DNA of 64,000 nt from Natrialbaceae archaeon (GCA_003559215.1 PWMF01000192.1:62001-126000), one strand, 5' to 3'; counted from the stretch's first letter, positions 43,638-52,539 are shown. Numbers and translations: made by a program. The notes: generated by a model not told the origin, from the letters alone.

Positions 43638-44810
43638 ATGTCCGATGCGACAGCTTCCCGTTCCGCAGATCGGCTCGCGAGGATTCGCGACCACGTAGAG
43701 AAGGGAATGAGCCGCCGCGAGTTCTTCCGGACCCTCGCGACCGGCGGGTACGCCATCGGTATGGCCCACTTTCTCGGCGTGGAGGACTTCCTCGCAGCCG
43801 ACGACGGCGAGGTCCCGGTCGTCACCGCGCTCGTCCGGACCGATCCCGACGACCCCTGGTCGCTCGAGGAGCGCACGGAGTACGTTCCCGCGGACTGGTA
43901 CGCCGCCGTCGAGAGTGCGATCGAACTGAACGACCGCCTCTCCCGGGCCGCCTTCACCGGATACCTCGGCAGCGCGGTCGTTCCCGAGCGCTACGACGAC
44001 GGTGGTGCGGCGGTTTCGGTCGGCGTCTCCGGCGACCTCGATTCGATCCGGGACGCGGTCGGCGACCTCTCCGAGGGCGTCTCCCTGAACGTTCGGGAGA
44101 TCGTCGACGTCGAGGCGGTCGAGGACGACTCCGACCGCTACGAGCCGCGGATGGCCGAATCGCTCACATCGAGCCAGGTTCCCGCCGGGATCGCCTGTGA
44201 GACGCCCTCGAGCCTCGCGACGCTCGGGCCCGCCATGTTCGATCCCGAAAGTCAGCAGCGGTACTTCGTCACGGCCGAACACGCCTTCGAGGAGCAAGAC
44301 GAGGTCGACGGCGCGTTGCTGTCGCTTCCGATCTCGGCCGAGGATCCCGTCGAACTCGGTCCGGTCAGACACGCGTATCCCGTCGAGGACGTCGCCGCCA
44401 TCGAACCGAACGGGAGCCTCGCCCCGTCGACATGGATCGACGCCCCGGACCCGGTCCGCGTGCGCGGCCAGCTGACGCGCTGGGGCCTCGCCGACCTCAT
44501 CGCGCGGGACGAACGCCTCGAGAAGGTCGGCGCGCTGACGGGCCACACGACCGGCCGGGTCCAGGGGTTCGACGCGGTGACCTGTTTCACCGACGACTTC
44601 TGTCGACGCGGCCAGATCCGCTGGGGTGGCGAGATGGACCTGACCGACGGCGACAGCGGCTCGGTCAGCTACTACGACGACCCCGAGGGCGACGAGGAGG
44701 ACGTCCTCGTCGCCGGATTCAACAACGCCCGCACCTGGTGGCCCGGCCAGAGCTACGTCTGGGGGGTCGCAGCCTATCGCATCACCGAACAGTACGGTTA
44801 TCACTTCTGA
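43638..44810 (+). CDS. Tat-exported chymotrypsin-fold serine protease
   Basis: A 390-residue protein. A twin-arginine signal (SRREFF at 25-30, hydrophobic to about 47) sends it across the membrane folded. The serine protease triad can be read as His-215 in VTAEHAF, Asp-251 in VEDVAAIE and Ser-340 in DGDSGSVSYY, with spacing and context as in S1-like (trypsin/HtrA-type) proteases. A TGHTTGRVQG segment at about 301-310 matches the strand before the Ser. Cys-316 and Cys-322 could form a disulfide. There is no PDZ or pro-domain. The substrate is unknown; the haloarchaeal secretome usually uses subtilases, so a trypsin-fold enzyme stands out. It is followed two bases later by a small membrane protein gene. 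Confidence 0.72.
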   Translation: MSDATASRSADRLARIRDHVEKGMSRREFFRTLATGGYAIGMAHFLGVEDFLAADDGEVPVVTALVRTDPDDPWSLEERTEYVPADWYAAVESAIELNDRLSRAAFTGYLGSAVVPERYDDGGAAVSVGVSGDLDSIRDAVGDLSEGVSLNVREIVDVEAVEDDSDRYEPRMAESLTSSQVPAGIACETPSSLATLGPAMFDPESQQRYFVTAEHAFEEQDEVDGALLSLPISAEDPVELGPVRHAYPVEDVAAIEPNGSLAPSTWIDAPDPVRVRGQLTRWGLADLIARDERLEKVGALTGHTTGRVQGFDAVTCFTDDFCRRGQIRWGGEMDLTDGDSGSVSYYDDPEGDEEDVLVAGFNNARTWWPGQSYVWGVAAYRITEQYGYHF

Positions 44811-44811
44811 A

Positions 44812-45078
44812 ATGGAACCCGACACCACGCACGCAGCAATGTCCGACGACCGCCGCTCCCGACCCCGCCGCGTCCTCGCCAGCCTCGCGGCGGCCGTCGG
44901 TGTCGGAACCCGCATCGTCCTCGATGCGCTCGTCGTGGGTCTCTGGGTGCTGTTTCTGACGCTGCTGTTTCTCTCGACGAACTGGCCCCGGTGGCTGTTC
45001 TACCTCCTCCTGCTAGTCGGAGTCGGACTGTACGTCTCGGTCACCGCCGGCTGGGGCGGCTCGTCGAACCGCGACTGA
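44812..45078 (+). CDS. small two-helix membrane protein
   Basis: 88 residues from the ATG at 44812, or 79 from a second Met at 44839. Two hydrophobic helices (about 36-55 and 60-80) follow a basic stretch (RRSRPRR). No family is recognised. It starts two bases after the protease stop, so both are probably made from one mRNA; a membrane partner or inhibitor for the protease is conceivable, but only from position. Confidence 0.55.
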   Translation: MEPDTTHAAMSDDRRSRPRRVLASLAAAVGVGTRIVLDALVVGLWVLFLTLLFLSTNWPRWLFYLLLLVGVGLYVSVTAGWGGSSNRD

Positions 45079-45094
45079 TCGAGACCGCCCGCAA

Positions 45095-46477
45095 TCAGTC
45101 CTGGCCCTCGACCCCGGTGACGGCGAGTTCGAGGACGAAACTCGAGGCCGACACGATGTCGCCGATCCCGACCGTCCCCGCGGGATCGGCGACGACGCGG
45201 TTCGGGCAGGCGGCGACCGTCGGCTCACAGAGGGTGCCGTCCTCGACCCGTCCGCCGACGTGCTCCGCCAGCAGTTCGATCGCCTCCTGCCCCTTCCTCG
45301 AGGGGGCGTACTCGAGGCCAGTCTCGAGGTCGTCGGGCGCCGAGATGTGACCGCGGGCGGCCTTGGCCGCGGCGTTGACCGCGGCGAACTCGAGTCCCCG
45401 CAGCAGGGCTTCCGGCGAGTGGTACGCCTCCATCACGGCGAGGTGGTACTCCATCGCGTGCAGCTGGAGACAGTCAACGCCGAGTTCCTCGCGTACCGCC
45501 TCGAGCATTCGGTAGTGATCGAGGATCTCGTCCGAGTCGAACGGCGTCGCCTCCGACGGCGGCTCCTCGACGACGCCGACGCCCGCGTCGTCGTGGAGCA
45601 TGGTCAGTTCGTGCGTGTCCACGCCCACGACGTTCGCCGCCGGTAGAATCAGCTCGTACATGCTCGCCCTGAGGTCATCGTCGTGGGTGACGGCGTACTC
45701 GACGTGGACGTCGACGTCGTTGTCTGACCGAAGCCGTTGGAGGACGCCCTGTGCGTGACGATGCGTCTGTTCGTACCCCTCTTCGACGTGGTCGGGTGTG
45801 AGGTTGTGATAGCCCGCGAGCAACGCGCCGTCGACGACCGCGCCGACCTGGTCGATCGTCTCGTCGAGATCGCCGGCCCGCAGGTCGAACTCCGGGGGCC
45901 TCGAGGCGGCGATAAACCGGGACCCCCCTGTCGCTCGCACCCCGAAGAGTTCGTCTCCCTCTCTGAACTCGAACACCCAGTTGATCTTCGTTCGGTCCGT
46001 GTTGACGGCCTCGGGCAGGGGGACGTAGCTCACCGTGCCGTCCTCGACGACGGGGTAGCGCACCGCCTCAGGGTGGTCGAACATCGACAGCTGGCGCTCG
46101 GAGAGCAGGTACGTGTACGTGATCGGCGCCGTCCCCAGCGCGGTGAGGAGGTTGGTCATGATCCCCGCCTGGCCGCCCATCTGCTGGTTGTCGGGGTCCA
46201 GCTCCGACTCGAGCGTGGCGGCGAACGCGTCGGTCATGGCGATCTCGTCGCCATGTCCGGCCGCCATCGTTTGCGCGATCGCCGCCGCGAGATCGCGTTT
46301 CGACTCGAGCGGTTTCGACGGCGCCGTTCCCCCGGGGTCCGACGGTCGGTCGAGAAACGACGCCAGCTCCGCGTCGACCCGGACGATCGCGTCGACGTTC
46401 GCGTTGTAGGCGACGAACACCGGCAACTCCTCGAGGACGTCGAGATCCCGCTTCAGTCGGGTGTGGGGGTCCCTCAT
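45095..46477 (-). CDS. ADP-dependent glucokinase/phosphofructokinase
   Basis: A 460-residue kinase of the archaeal ADP-dependent sugar kinase family, which uses ADP as phosphoryl donor. The ribokinase-like fold shows VFVAYNANVDAI at the substrate-binding strand, MGGQAGIMTNLLTALG in the sugar-binding region and the catalytic GIGDIVSASSF (GxGD) near the C-terminus. Substrate preference (glucose versus fructose-6-phosphate) cannot be set by eye, but its neighbours are fructose-bisphosphatase and class I aldolase, so phosphofructokinase fits. The start follows CCCTCATTGC and gives the usual family length. Confidence 0.82.
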   Translation of the reverse strand: MRDPHTRLKRDLDVLEELPVFVAYNANVDAIVRVDAELASFLDRPSDPGGTAPSKPLESKRDLAAAIAQTMAAGHGDEIAMTDAFAATLESELDPDNQQMGGQAGIMTNLLTALGTAPITYTYLLSERQLSMFDHPEAVRYPVVEDGTVSYVPLPEAVNTDRTKINWVFEFREGDELFGVRATGGSRFIAASRPPEFDLRAGDLDETIDQVGAVVDGALLAGYHNLTPDHVEEGYEQTHRHAQGVLQRLRSDNDVDVHVEYAVTHDDDLRASMYELILPAANVVGVDTHELTMLHDDAGVGVVEEPPSEATPFDSDEILDHYRMLEAVREELGVDCLQLHAMEYHLAVMEAYHSPEALLRGLEFAAVNAAAKAARGHISAPDDLETGLEYAPSRKGQEAIELLAEHVGGRVEDGTLCEPTVAACPNRVVADPAGTVGIGDIVSASSFVLELAVTGVEGQD

Positions 46478-46628
46478 TGCACGGACTCCTCCCAGACGCA
46501 GCAGCATAACCCTGTGCGTGCCCGTTTCCCGTCTTCGAACTCGTCGTGGACGCGGCAATTCCGGCCGTCGCGGAGCCAGCGGCCAGCGCTTCCTGCGTGC
46601 GGAAAAGAGGGTCGTTCGCCTCGGGTGG

Positions 46629-47498
46629 CTACTCGAGGGCGTCCTCGAGGCGGTCGATCAGCTCGTCGTTGCCGACGTGCAGCGGCACGCGGTCGTGGAG
46701 GTCGTCCGGCTCGACCTCGAGGATCGACCGGCTCCCGTCCGTTGAACCGCCGCCGGCGGTTTCGACGAGGTGCGCGATCGGGTTCCCCTCGAACTGCAGT
46801 CGGAGCTTGCCTCGGGGGTTGCCCTCGAGGGCGGGGTAAGCGAAGATCCCGCCGTAGGTGAGTACCTGGTTGACGTCGCCGATCATCGCGCCGCCGTAGC
46901 GGAGCTTGTGGCCCGGATCGGACTCGATCTCGCGGACGTAAGCCTCGAACTCGTCCGACCAGTGAGGGACGCGGCCGCCGAAGCCGTAGACGAGGGGGTC
47001 CTCGGGGAGGGTGACGTCGTCGTCGACGAGGCTTCGGTCGTCGTCCGTCAGCTCGTACTTCTCGACGACTCCGTCCCGGGCGAGGGCCATCGTCGTGATC
47101 GGCCCGTAGAGCACCCAGCCCGAGGCGACGAGTGAGGTACCCGGCGCGGGAAGGGGATCGTCGTAGATCCCGAACACCGTCCCCATCGTGTTGTTCGACT
47201 TGAGGTTCGAAGAGCCGTCGAGGGGATCGACACCGACGGAGAGTCCGTTCTCGTCGCCGCAGTCGATCGTCTCAAGGCGCTCCTCGCTCGCGTACTGGCA
47301 GACCCCGTCGATCGACGAGATGCGGTCGGCGAGCAGGTCGTCGGCCCAGACGTCGGCCTCGGCCTGGGTTTCCCCGCTGGGGTTCTTCCCGGCGGCGTCC
47401 TCCCGTCGCCCGATGAGACCTTCTCTGATCTCGGTCGCCGACCCTGCGATCGTCTCGACCACCTCGTCGACCACGCGACCGTCGTCGCGTCCGGTCAT
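46629..47498 (-). CDS. fbp: class I fructose-1,6-bisphosphatase
   Basis: A 289-residue metal-dependent phosphatase of gluconeogenesis. Motifs are ASEE around residue 70, VGVDPLDGSSNLKSN for the di-metal site, and LRYGGAMIGDVNQVLTYGGIFAYP near 200-225 for substrate binding. The length is typical (about 290-330). It overlaps the aldolase gene by four bases (ATGA), so translation is coupled, and its direction is the same as the kinase 151 bases downstream. Confidence 0.92.
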   Translation of the reverse strand: MTGRDDGRVVDEVVETIAGSATEIREGLIGRREDAAGKNPSGETQAEADVWADDLLADRISSIDGVCQYASEERLETIDCGDENGLSVGVDPLDGSSNLKSNNTMGTVFGIYDDPLPAPGTSLVASGWVLYGPITTMALARDGVVEKYELTDDDRSLVDDDVTLPEDPLVYGFGGRVPHWSDEFEAYVREIESDPGHKLRYGGAMIGDVNQVLTYGGIFAYPALEGNPRGKLRLQFEGNPIAHLVETAGGGSTDGSRSILEVEPDDLHDRVPLHVGNDELIDRLEDALE

Positions 47499-48283
47499 TC
47501 TTCGAGGGCGGCGTCGGCGGTCTCCTCCTCGAAGATCACCTTCTCGAGGGCGTCGAGGATCCGCGTGGGGTTCTCGCGCTGCCAGACGTTGCGGCCGACG
47601 GCCAGTCCCTTCGCGCCGGCGCTGACGGCGGACTCGACCGTCGAGAGGAACTCGTAGTCCGAGGTCTTCGAGCCGCCGCTCATGACGACGTTCATGTCGC
47701 CCGCGGCCTCGCAGGCGTGTTCCATCGCCTCGGAGCTACCGGGGTACTTGACCTTCGCGATGTCGGCGCCCAGCTCGAGACCGAGACGGGTCGCGTACGA
47801 GATGACGTCCGGCTTGGTGTCGTTCTTGAGTCCCTGACCGCGCGGGTACGACCACATGACGACGGGGAGGTCGTGTTCGCGGGCGTCCTCCTGGACGTCC
47901 CGGAACTCCTCGGCCATCTCGACCTCGTGGTTCGAGCCGCCGTAGAGGGTGAAACCGACGGCGTCGGCACCGAGTTCGGCCGCGTAGTCGACCGAGCAGT
48001 TCACCGCCGAGTCGTACTCGCCCATCCAGAGGTTCGAGGTCCCGTTTACCTTCAACAGGAGGTTGACGTCGTCCTCGTAGCTGGGGTAGTAGCCCTCGGC
48101 GATCCCCTTCTGGACGGCCATGCAGGTGACGGCGTCGTGGGTCGCCGTCTCGAACACCGTCGACGGGTCGAGCTTCTCCGGAACGTCCTCGAAGTCGACC
48201 GGACCGTGCTCGAGGCCGTGGTCCATCGCGAGAATCAGTGACTTGCCGTCGCGAACGATCGGAGAGTCGTCGATCGGAATCAT
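47495..48283 (-). CDS. class I (DhnA-type) fructose-bisphosphate aldolase
   Basis: A 262-residue Schiff-base aldolase. The N-terminus has LILAMDHGLEHGPVDF, then AVQKGIAEG; the Lys that forms the Schiff base is in DIAKVKYPG, with GGSKTSDYEF and GLAVGRNVWQ closing the barrel. It cleaves or makes fructose-1,6-bisphosphate. It lies upstream of fbp and has its own well-placed promoter. Its start is fixed by that promoter and by the conserved beginning. Confidence 0.92.
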   Translation of the reverse strand: MIPIDDSPIVRDGKSLILAMDHGLEHGPVDFEDVPEKLDPSTVFETATHDAVTCMAVQKGIAEGYYPSYEDDVNLLLKVNGTSNLWMGEYDSAVNCSVDYAAELGADAVGFTLYGGSNHEVEMAEEFRDVQEDAREHDLPVVMWSYPRGQGLKNDTKPDVISYATRLGLELGADIAKVKYPGSSEAMEHACEAAGDMNVVMSGGSKTSDYEFLSTVESAVSAGAKGLAVGRNVWQRENPTRILDALEKVIFEEETADAALEE

Positions 48284-48306
48284 CTGTTAGACGGTCCACC
48301 GTGTCG

Positions 48307-48316
48307 GTATATATCT
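48307..48316 (-). promoter_or_regulatory. TATA box of the aldolase-fbp operon
   Basis: The minus strand reads GATATATAC, 28 bases ahead of the aldolase ATG, giving a leaderless or nearly leaderless transcript. A GATATAAATT at about 48330 on the plus strand may serve the divergent gene. Confidence 0.65.
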
Positions 48317-48494
48317 CTGGTGGTCTGCCTGATATAAATTACTTACAGTCGTAGTAAGCGACGCCCTCGGCCGACGACCGTCCGAAACCATCTCTACCCG
48401 AATACATCACAAAAGCGAGTGTTCGTTCGCCTCGAGCGACGGATCAACACGATCGATCGGCACGTTTACGATCCCGATTGGTGAAGGCGGGCGT

Positions 48495-49349
48495 ATGGTA
48501 CGGGACCAGATCGATCGCATCGGCGTCGTCGGTGCGGGAACGATGGGCAGCGGGATCGCACAGGTTGCCGCGACGATCGGCTACGACGTCGTGCTCCGGG
48601 ACATCGAGCGGGAGTTCGTCGAGAGCGGGTTCGAGACGATCGAGGATAGCCTCGGCCGCCTCGAGCACCGCGACGCCCTCGAGGAGGATCCCGAGACGAT
48701 TCGCGGGCGGATCGAGGGGACGACCGCCATCGACGAACTCGGCGACTGCGACCTCGTCGTCGAGGCCGCCCTCGAGGAGATGGACGTCAAGCAGGAGATC
48801 TTCGCGGAGCTGGAGCGCGTCTGTGACGAGGACGTCCTGCTGGCGACGAACACGAGCACCCTCTCGATCACGACGATCGCCTCCGAACTCGACCGCCCGG
48901 AACGCGTGATCGGCCTGCACTTCATGAACCCCGTGCCGATTATGGAGGGCGTCGAGATCGTCGTCGGCGAGAAGACGACCGACGACGCGACCGAACTGGC
49001 TCACGAGATCGCCGAGGATCTCGGGAAGACGACCTGGGAGTCCGACGACAAGCCCGGCTTCGTCACGAATCGGATCCTGATGCCCTGGATCAACGAGGGG
49101 ATCCGGGCCTACGATGAGGGCGTCGCGACGAAGGAAGACATCGACGCGGGGATGGAGCTGGGAACGAACGTCCCGATGGGACCGCTGACGCTCGCCGACC
49201 ACATCGGTCTCGACATCTGTCTCCACGCCTCCGAGACGCTCCACGAGGAACTCGGCGACCGGTACAAACCGGCCTACCTGCTCAAGCGGAAGGTCGAGGC
49301 CGGCGACCTCGGGAAGAAGACGGGCGAAGGGTTCTACGAGTACGAATAG
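48495..49349 (+). CDS. 3-hydroxyacyl-CoA dehydrogenase
   Basis: A 284-residue NAD-dependent (S)-3-hydroxyacyl-CoA dehydrogenase of beta-oxidation or butanoate metabolism. The Rossmann motif GVVGAGTMGSGIAQVAA is at residues 10-26. The catalytic His is in GLHFMNPVPIMEG and the later part reads KPGFVTNRILMP and GMELGTNVPMGPLTLADHIGLD. Length is typical of the single-domain enzyme. It stands alone on the plus strand, divergent from the aldolase operon; a TTTACG about 30 bases upstream may be its TATA element. Confidence 0.93.
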   Translation: MVRDQIDRIGVVGAGTMGSGIAQVAATIGYDVVLRDIEREFVESGFETIEDSLGRLEHRDALEEDPETIRGRIEGTTAIDELGDCDLVVEAALEEMDVKQEIFAELERVCDEDVLLATNTSTLSITTIASELDRPERVIGLHFMNPVPIMEGVEIVVGEKTTDDATELAHEIAEDLGKTTWESDDKPGFVTNRILMPWINEGIRAYDEGVATKEDIDAGMELGTNVPMGPLTLADHIGLDICLHASETLHEELGDRYKPAYLLKRKVEAGDLGKKTGEGFYEYE

Positions 49350-49413
49350 CGGGAGCGTCGACCCGGCCGATGCGCGGCAGGTTTATTTATCGGCACGCGA
49401 GAACGAACGATCG

Positions 49414-49845
49414 ATGCCCGGCTACAGTCGTCGGCAGCTCCTCGGTGCGGGCGCGGCCGGCGTCGGGACGGTCCTCGCGGGCGGGTACGGATGGAACCGG
49501 TACGCGACGCGTTACCACCTCCGCTTTCGCCCGCTCGAGGCCGTCAACGAGACGGCCGACCCCCTTACGCTCGAGTTCGCCGTCGAGGGAAACGGGATCG
49601 AAGCCCAGCGGACGGTCCGGCTGGCGCCGGCGGGCGAGGAGGGACCGACTCATCTTCCGGGCCGATGGTTAAAGAGCGCAGCCGAATGGACCGTCAGCGC
49701 TGAGTACGAGGGTGAGACGCTCGAGATCCGGGCCAGCGAGATCACCGAGCGACTCGAGGGTTCGGGTTGGGGGCCGGACTGTGCGCGCGTCGCGCTGGTC
49801 GTGACGGCGACCGGCGGGCTGGAGACGCGGGTCGGGCCCTGTTAA
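49414..49845 (+). CDS. Tat-exported hypothetical protein
   Basis: A 143-residue protein beginning MPGYSRRQLLGAGAAG, a twin-arginine signal with a hydrophobic core to about residue 25 and no lipobox Cys. The mature part is beta-rich with no recognised domain; its last two Cys (CARV and the final GPC) might form a disulfide. It ends overlapping the convergent squalene/phytoene synthase gene by four bases. Confidence 0.65.
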   Translation: MPGYSRRQLLGAGAAGVGTVLAGGYGWNRYATRYHLRFRPLEAVNETADPLTLEFAVEGNGIEAQRTVRLAPAGEEGPTHLPGRWLKSAAEWTVSAEYEGETLEIRASEITERLEGSGWGPDCARVALVVTATGGLETRVGPC

Positions 49846-50888
49846 CGGTGTAGCGGTTTCTCGGCCATCTCCTGGCGGAGATCGCGTAGCTGAGAGCGGG
49901 AGACGCCGTCCTCGAACTGCTGGATGACGGCGAACACCTCCGCACGGGAGATCTTCACATCGCCCTCGCGGACGACGTCTTCGGGTCGCTCCTGGAGCTC
50001 GCGCAGGGTGCCGACCGCGAGGAGGTAGGGGATCGCCCACGCCGAGAGCCGGTTGCCGTGGCGCTCGGGAACGACCTCGAGGTAACGGTGAGCGTCGTCG
50101 AGGTAGTTCTCGGCGCGGCCGGTCACCCGCTGAATGACCTTGGTGACGCCGCGCTGGTTGTCTTCTGCAGTCACGGCCTCGGCGTCGACGTTCTCCTCGG
50201 CGAGCCACTCCTCGGGGAGGTAGACGTTGTTCTCCTCGTGGTAATCGCTCTCGACGTCCTTGGCGATGTTGACCAGCTGCAAGAGGAGGGCGAAGGAGCG
50301 GGCGTTCTTGCGCATTTCCTCGGCTCGGTCGGGCGAGGCGCTGCGGGCGACCAGTCCCGTAATCAGGGTGCCAACGGTGCCAGCGGCGTACCAGCAGTAC
50401 TCCTCGAGTTCCTCCAGGGTCTGCAGGCGGAGGCCGCCCTCGTCGGCGTACCGATCGGTGAACATCGCCATCCCGTCGACGAGCTCCCGGACCGGGTCGC
50501 GCATGATCTCGCGAGGTTCCTCGTCGAGCGCCTCGAAGGTTCGCAGGACGCGGGGCGTCTCGGCGACGACCTCCCAGTCGGCGTTTGGCTCCTCCGGGAT
50601 CCAGGGCTCGACGTCGGCCATGAACTGCTCGACCTCGAGCGGGTCGGCCGGATCAAGCAGGCGATCGTACGCGCTCAACAGTTCGGTCTGGCTCTCGGGC
50701 GGAATGTGACCCGCGTCCTCGATCGTGTCGGCGACTCGACAGAGGAGGTAGCCGAGGCAGATATGTCTCGCCATCGGCTCGTCGAGGCGATCGATCGTGA
50801 TCGAGAAGGTCCGCGAGACTCCGTGCACCGCCTCATAACACCACTCGAGGTCGGTACTGAGGTTTGTTTCAGGCTGGCCCGTTGTCAT
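49842..50888 (-). CDS. squalene/phytoene synthase family protein, squalene synthase-like
   Basis: A 348-residue head-to-head prenyl synthase. The two Asp-rich sites are DTIED (near 54-58) and NIAKDVESD (near 209-217), with CRVADTIED and HEENNVYLPEEW. The AFDM-like end of the second site (VYLPEEW) resembles farnesyl diphosphate squalene synthases more than phytoene synthases. Squalene and its derivatives are abundant membrane lipids in halophiles. It is a single-gene unit. Confidence 0.8.
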   Translation of the reverse strand: MTTGQPETNLSTDLEWCYEAVHGVSRTFSITIDRLDEPMARHICLGYLLCRVADTIEDAGHIPPESQTELLSAYDRLLDPADPLEVEQFMADVEPWIPEEPNADWEVVAETPRVLRTFEALDEEPREIMRDPVRELVDGMAMFTDRYADEGGLRLQTLEELEEYCWYAAGTVGTLITGLVARSASPDRAEEMRKNARSFALLLQLVNIAKDVESDYHEENNVYLPEEWLAEENVDAEAVTAEDNQRGVTKVIQRVTGRAENYLDDAHRYLEVVPERHGNRLSAWAIPYLLAVGTLRELQERPEDVVREGDVKISRAEVFAVIQQFEDGVSRSQLRDLRQEMAEKPLHR

Positions 50889-50970
50889 CTACTCGATACG
50901 GTTTCGTTCCCATCCCGGAAAAGCGCCGCGGTCGCGGCGCGTCGTTCCGTTACAGGGACAGCAGGAGAAA

Positions 50971-50992
50971 GCCCACGACTTCAGTCGTGTGG
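50971..50992 (+). repeat. solo IS200/IS605-type end hairpin
   Basis: GCCCACGACTTCAGTCGTGT, followed by GG then AGGGCGTCAA, has the shape of the right ends of haloarchaeal IS605/IS1341-type elements (a short palindrome with TTC loop just before a GTCA-like end). No transposase or TnpB gene is present. It is either a remnant or a very short mobile derivative. It lies 150 bases before the acyl-CoA dehydrogenase gene. Confidence 0.5.
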
Positions 50993-51105
50993 AGGGCGTC
51001 AAAGGTTCTCGCGGAGCCGACTGGTCACCGAACCCGACCGGAGCGGTCGACTCACTGCGAAAACGCCGAACGACGCGCGCGGCGTTGGCGCTCGGCCGGA
51101 GAGAC

Positions 51106-51117
51106 AATAATAAATAA
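51106..51117 (+). promoter_or_regulatory. TATA box of the acyl-CoA dehydrogenase gene
   Basis: AATAATAAATAA is centred about 27 bases before the ATG at 51139, implying leaderless transcription of this single-gene unit. Confidence 0.55.
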
Positions 51118-51138
51118 TCAACCTCGCAATATCTGCGT

Positions 51139-52284
51139 ATGGAGTTCGCACTCTCGGCCGAGCAGCGCCAGATTCGGGACATGGTCTCGAAGTTCGTCGA
51201 CGAGGAAGTCGTCCCCGTCGCGAGCGAGATCGATCACGACGATGAGTTCCCCGCCGACCTCGTCGACGAGATGGCTGAGCTCGGGCTGATGGGAATGCCG
51301 TTCCCCGAGGAGTACGGCGGCGCCGGACTGGATTATCACTCCTACGCGATCGGTCTCGAGGAGATCTCTCGAGGATCGGGCGGACTCGGGACCGTCGTCG
51401 CCGCCCACACCTCGCTCGCCGGAAACATGCTCTACGAGTTCGGCGACGAGGACCAGAAACAGGAGTACTTGACGCCGCTGGCCGAGGGCAGCGACGTCGG
51501 CGCGTTCGCGCTCTCGGAGGCCGGTGCGGGCAGCGACGTCCCGGCGATGGAAACGACCGCAACGAAAGAGGGCGACGAGTACGTCCTCGAGGGGAACAAA
51601 CTCTGGATCTCGAACGGTTCGGTCGCCGACACCGTCACCGTCTTCGCCAAGACAGATCCCGAGGCGGGAAACAAGGGAATCTCGTCGTTCGTCGTCCGCC
51701 CCAAAGAGGACGACGGTTTCATCGTCGAGGGCACGGAGGAGAAGCTCGGCGACAAAGGCTGTCCGACCGCCGAACTGCGCTTCGACGACCTCCGAATCCC
51801 CGAGGACCGCCTGCTCGGCGAGGGGGGCGAGGGGTTCGTCCAGGCGTTGAAGACCCTGAACGGCGGGCGAATCACCATCGCGGCCCGCGGCGTCGGGATC
51901 GCCCGCGCGGCCCTGGACGAGGCGCGCGACTACGCCAACGAGCGCGAGCAGTTCGACCAGCCGATCGGCGAGTTCCAGTCGATCAAGCACAAGCTCGCCG
52001 ACATGGACACGAAGATCCAGGCCGCGAAGCTGCTCATGCACAAGGCCGCGGACAAAAAGATCCGCGGCGAGGACTACATCAAGGCCTCGGCGCAGGCCAA
52101 GCTGTACGCCTCCGAGGTGAGCCGCGAGGTCGCCAACGAGGGCATTCAGATCCACGGCGGCTACGGCTACACCAAGGACTTCCCCGCCGAGCGGTTCTAC
52201 CGCGACGCCAAGCTCAACGAGATCTACGAGGGGACCAGCGAGGTGCTGCGGAACACGATCGGCGACCAGGTCCTCGAGGAGTAA
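51139..52284 (+). CDS. acyl-CoA dehydrogenase
   Basis: A 381-residue flavoenzyme of fatty acid or branched acyl-CoA oxidation. The fold is complete: an N-terminal helical domain, then ALSEAGAGSDVPAM and LWISNGSVADTVTVFAKTD for FAD binding, and QIHGGYGYTKDFPAERFYRD followed by EIYEGTSEVLRN, whose Glu is the catalytic base in the short/medium-chain and isovaleryl families. Acyl-chain length cannot be read from sequence. With 3-hydroxyacyl-CoA dehydrogenase and the MaoC hydratase in the window it could serve beta-oxidation, though the genes are not in one operon. Confidence 0.93.
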   Translation: MEFALSAEQRQIRDMVSKFVDEEVVPVASEIDHDDEFPADLVDEMAELGLMGMPFPEEYGGAGLDYHSYAIGLEEISRGSGGLGTVVAAHTSLAGNMLYEFGDEDQKQEYLTPLAEGSDVGAFALSEAGAGSDVPAMETTATKEGDEYVLEGNKLWISNGSVADTVTVFAKTDPEAGNKGISSFVVRPKEDDGFIVEGTEEKLGDKGCPTAELRFDDLRIPEDRLLGEGGEGFVQALKTLNGGRITIAARGVGIARAALDEARDYANEREQFDQPIGEFQSIKHKLADMDTKIQAAKLLMHKAADKKIRGEDYIKASAQAKLYASEVSREVANEGIQIHGGYGYTKDFPAERFYRDAKLNEIYEGTSEVLRNTIGDQVLEE

Positions 52285-52294
52285 GCCAGGAGCG

Positions 52295-52534
52295 TCAGTC
52301 GGTGGTTCGCTCCTCACCCTGCTCAACGGCCGTATCGGCTCCCCCCATCGCGTAGGGGATCGTTACGGCGGCCAGGATCGCAGCTCCGAACACCGATTCG
52401 AGGATCGCGTCCGAACCGAGCGCGGTCGCGAGACCCAGCGCGGCGCCCACGAGAATCACGAGCAGCAGGATGATCGCGTTCAACTGTCGCTTCAGCTGAG
52501 TGTCAACCCTGCCTACCTCTAGGCGATCGAACAC
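52295..52534 (-). CDS. small membrane protein downstream of a PadR regulator
   Basis: 79 residues starting at GTG 52534. A polar N-terminus of about 17 residues is followed by two helices (about 18-38 and 44-64) with an AMGGAD turn and an acidic end. It begins five bases after the stop of the PadR-like gene and is likely co-transcribed with it. Its function is unknown. No other start in the frame gives a better beginning. Confidence 0.55.
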   Translation of the reverse strand: MFDRLEVGRVDTQLKRQLNAIILLLVILVGAALGLATALGSDAILESVFGAAILAAVTIPYAMGGADTAVEQGEERTTD

Positions 52535-52539
52535 ATATG

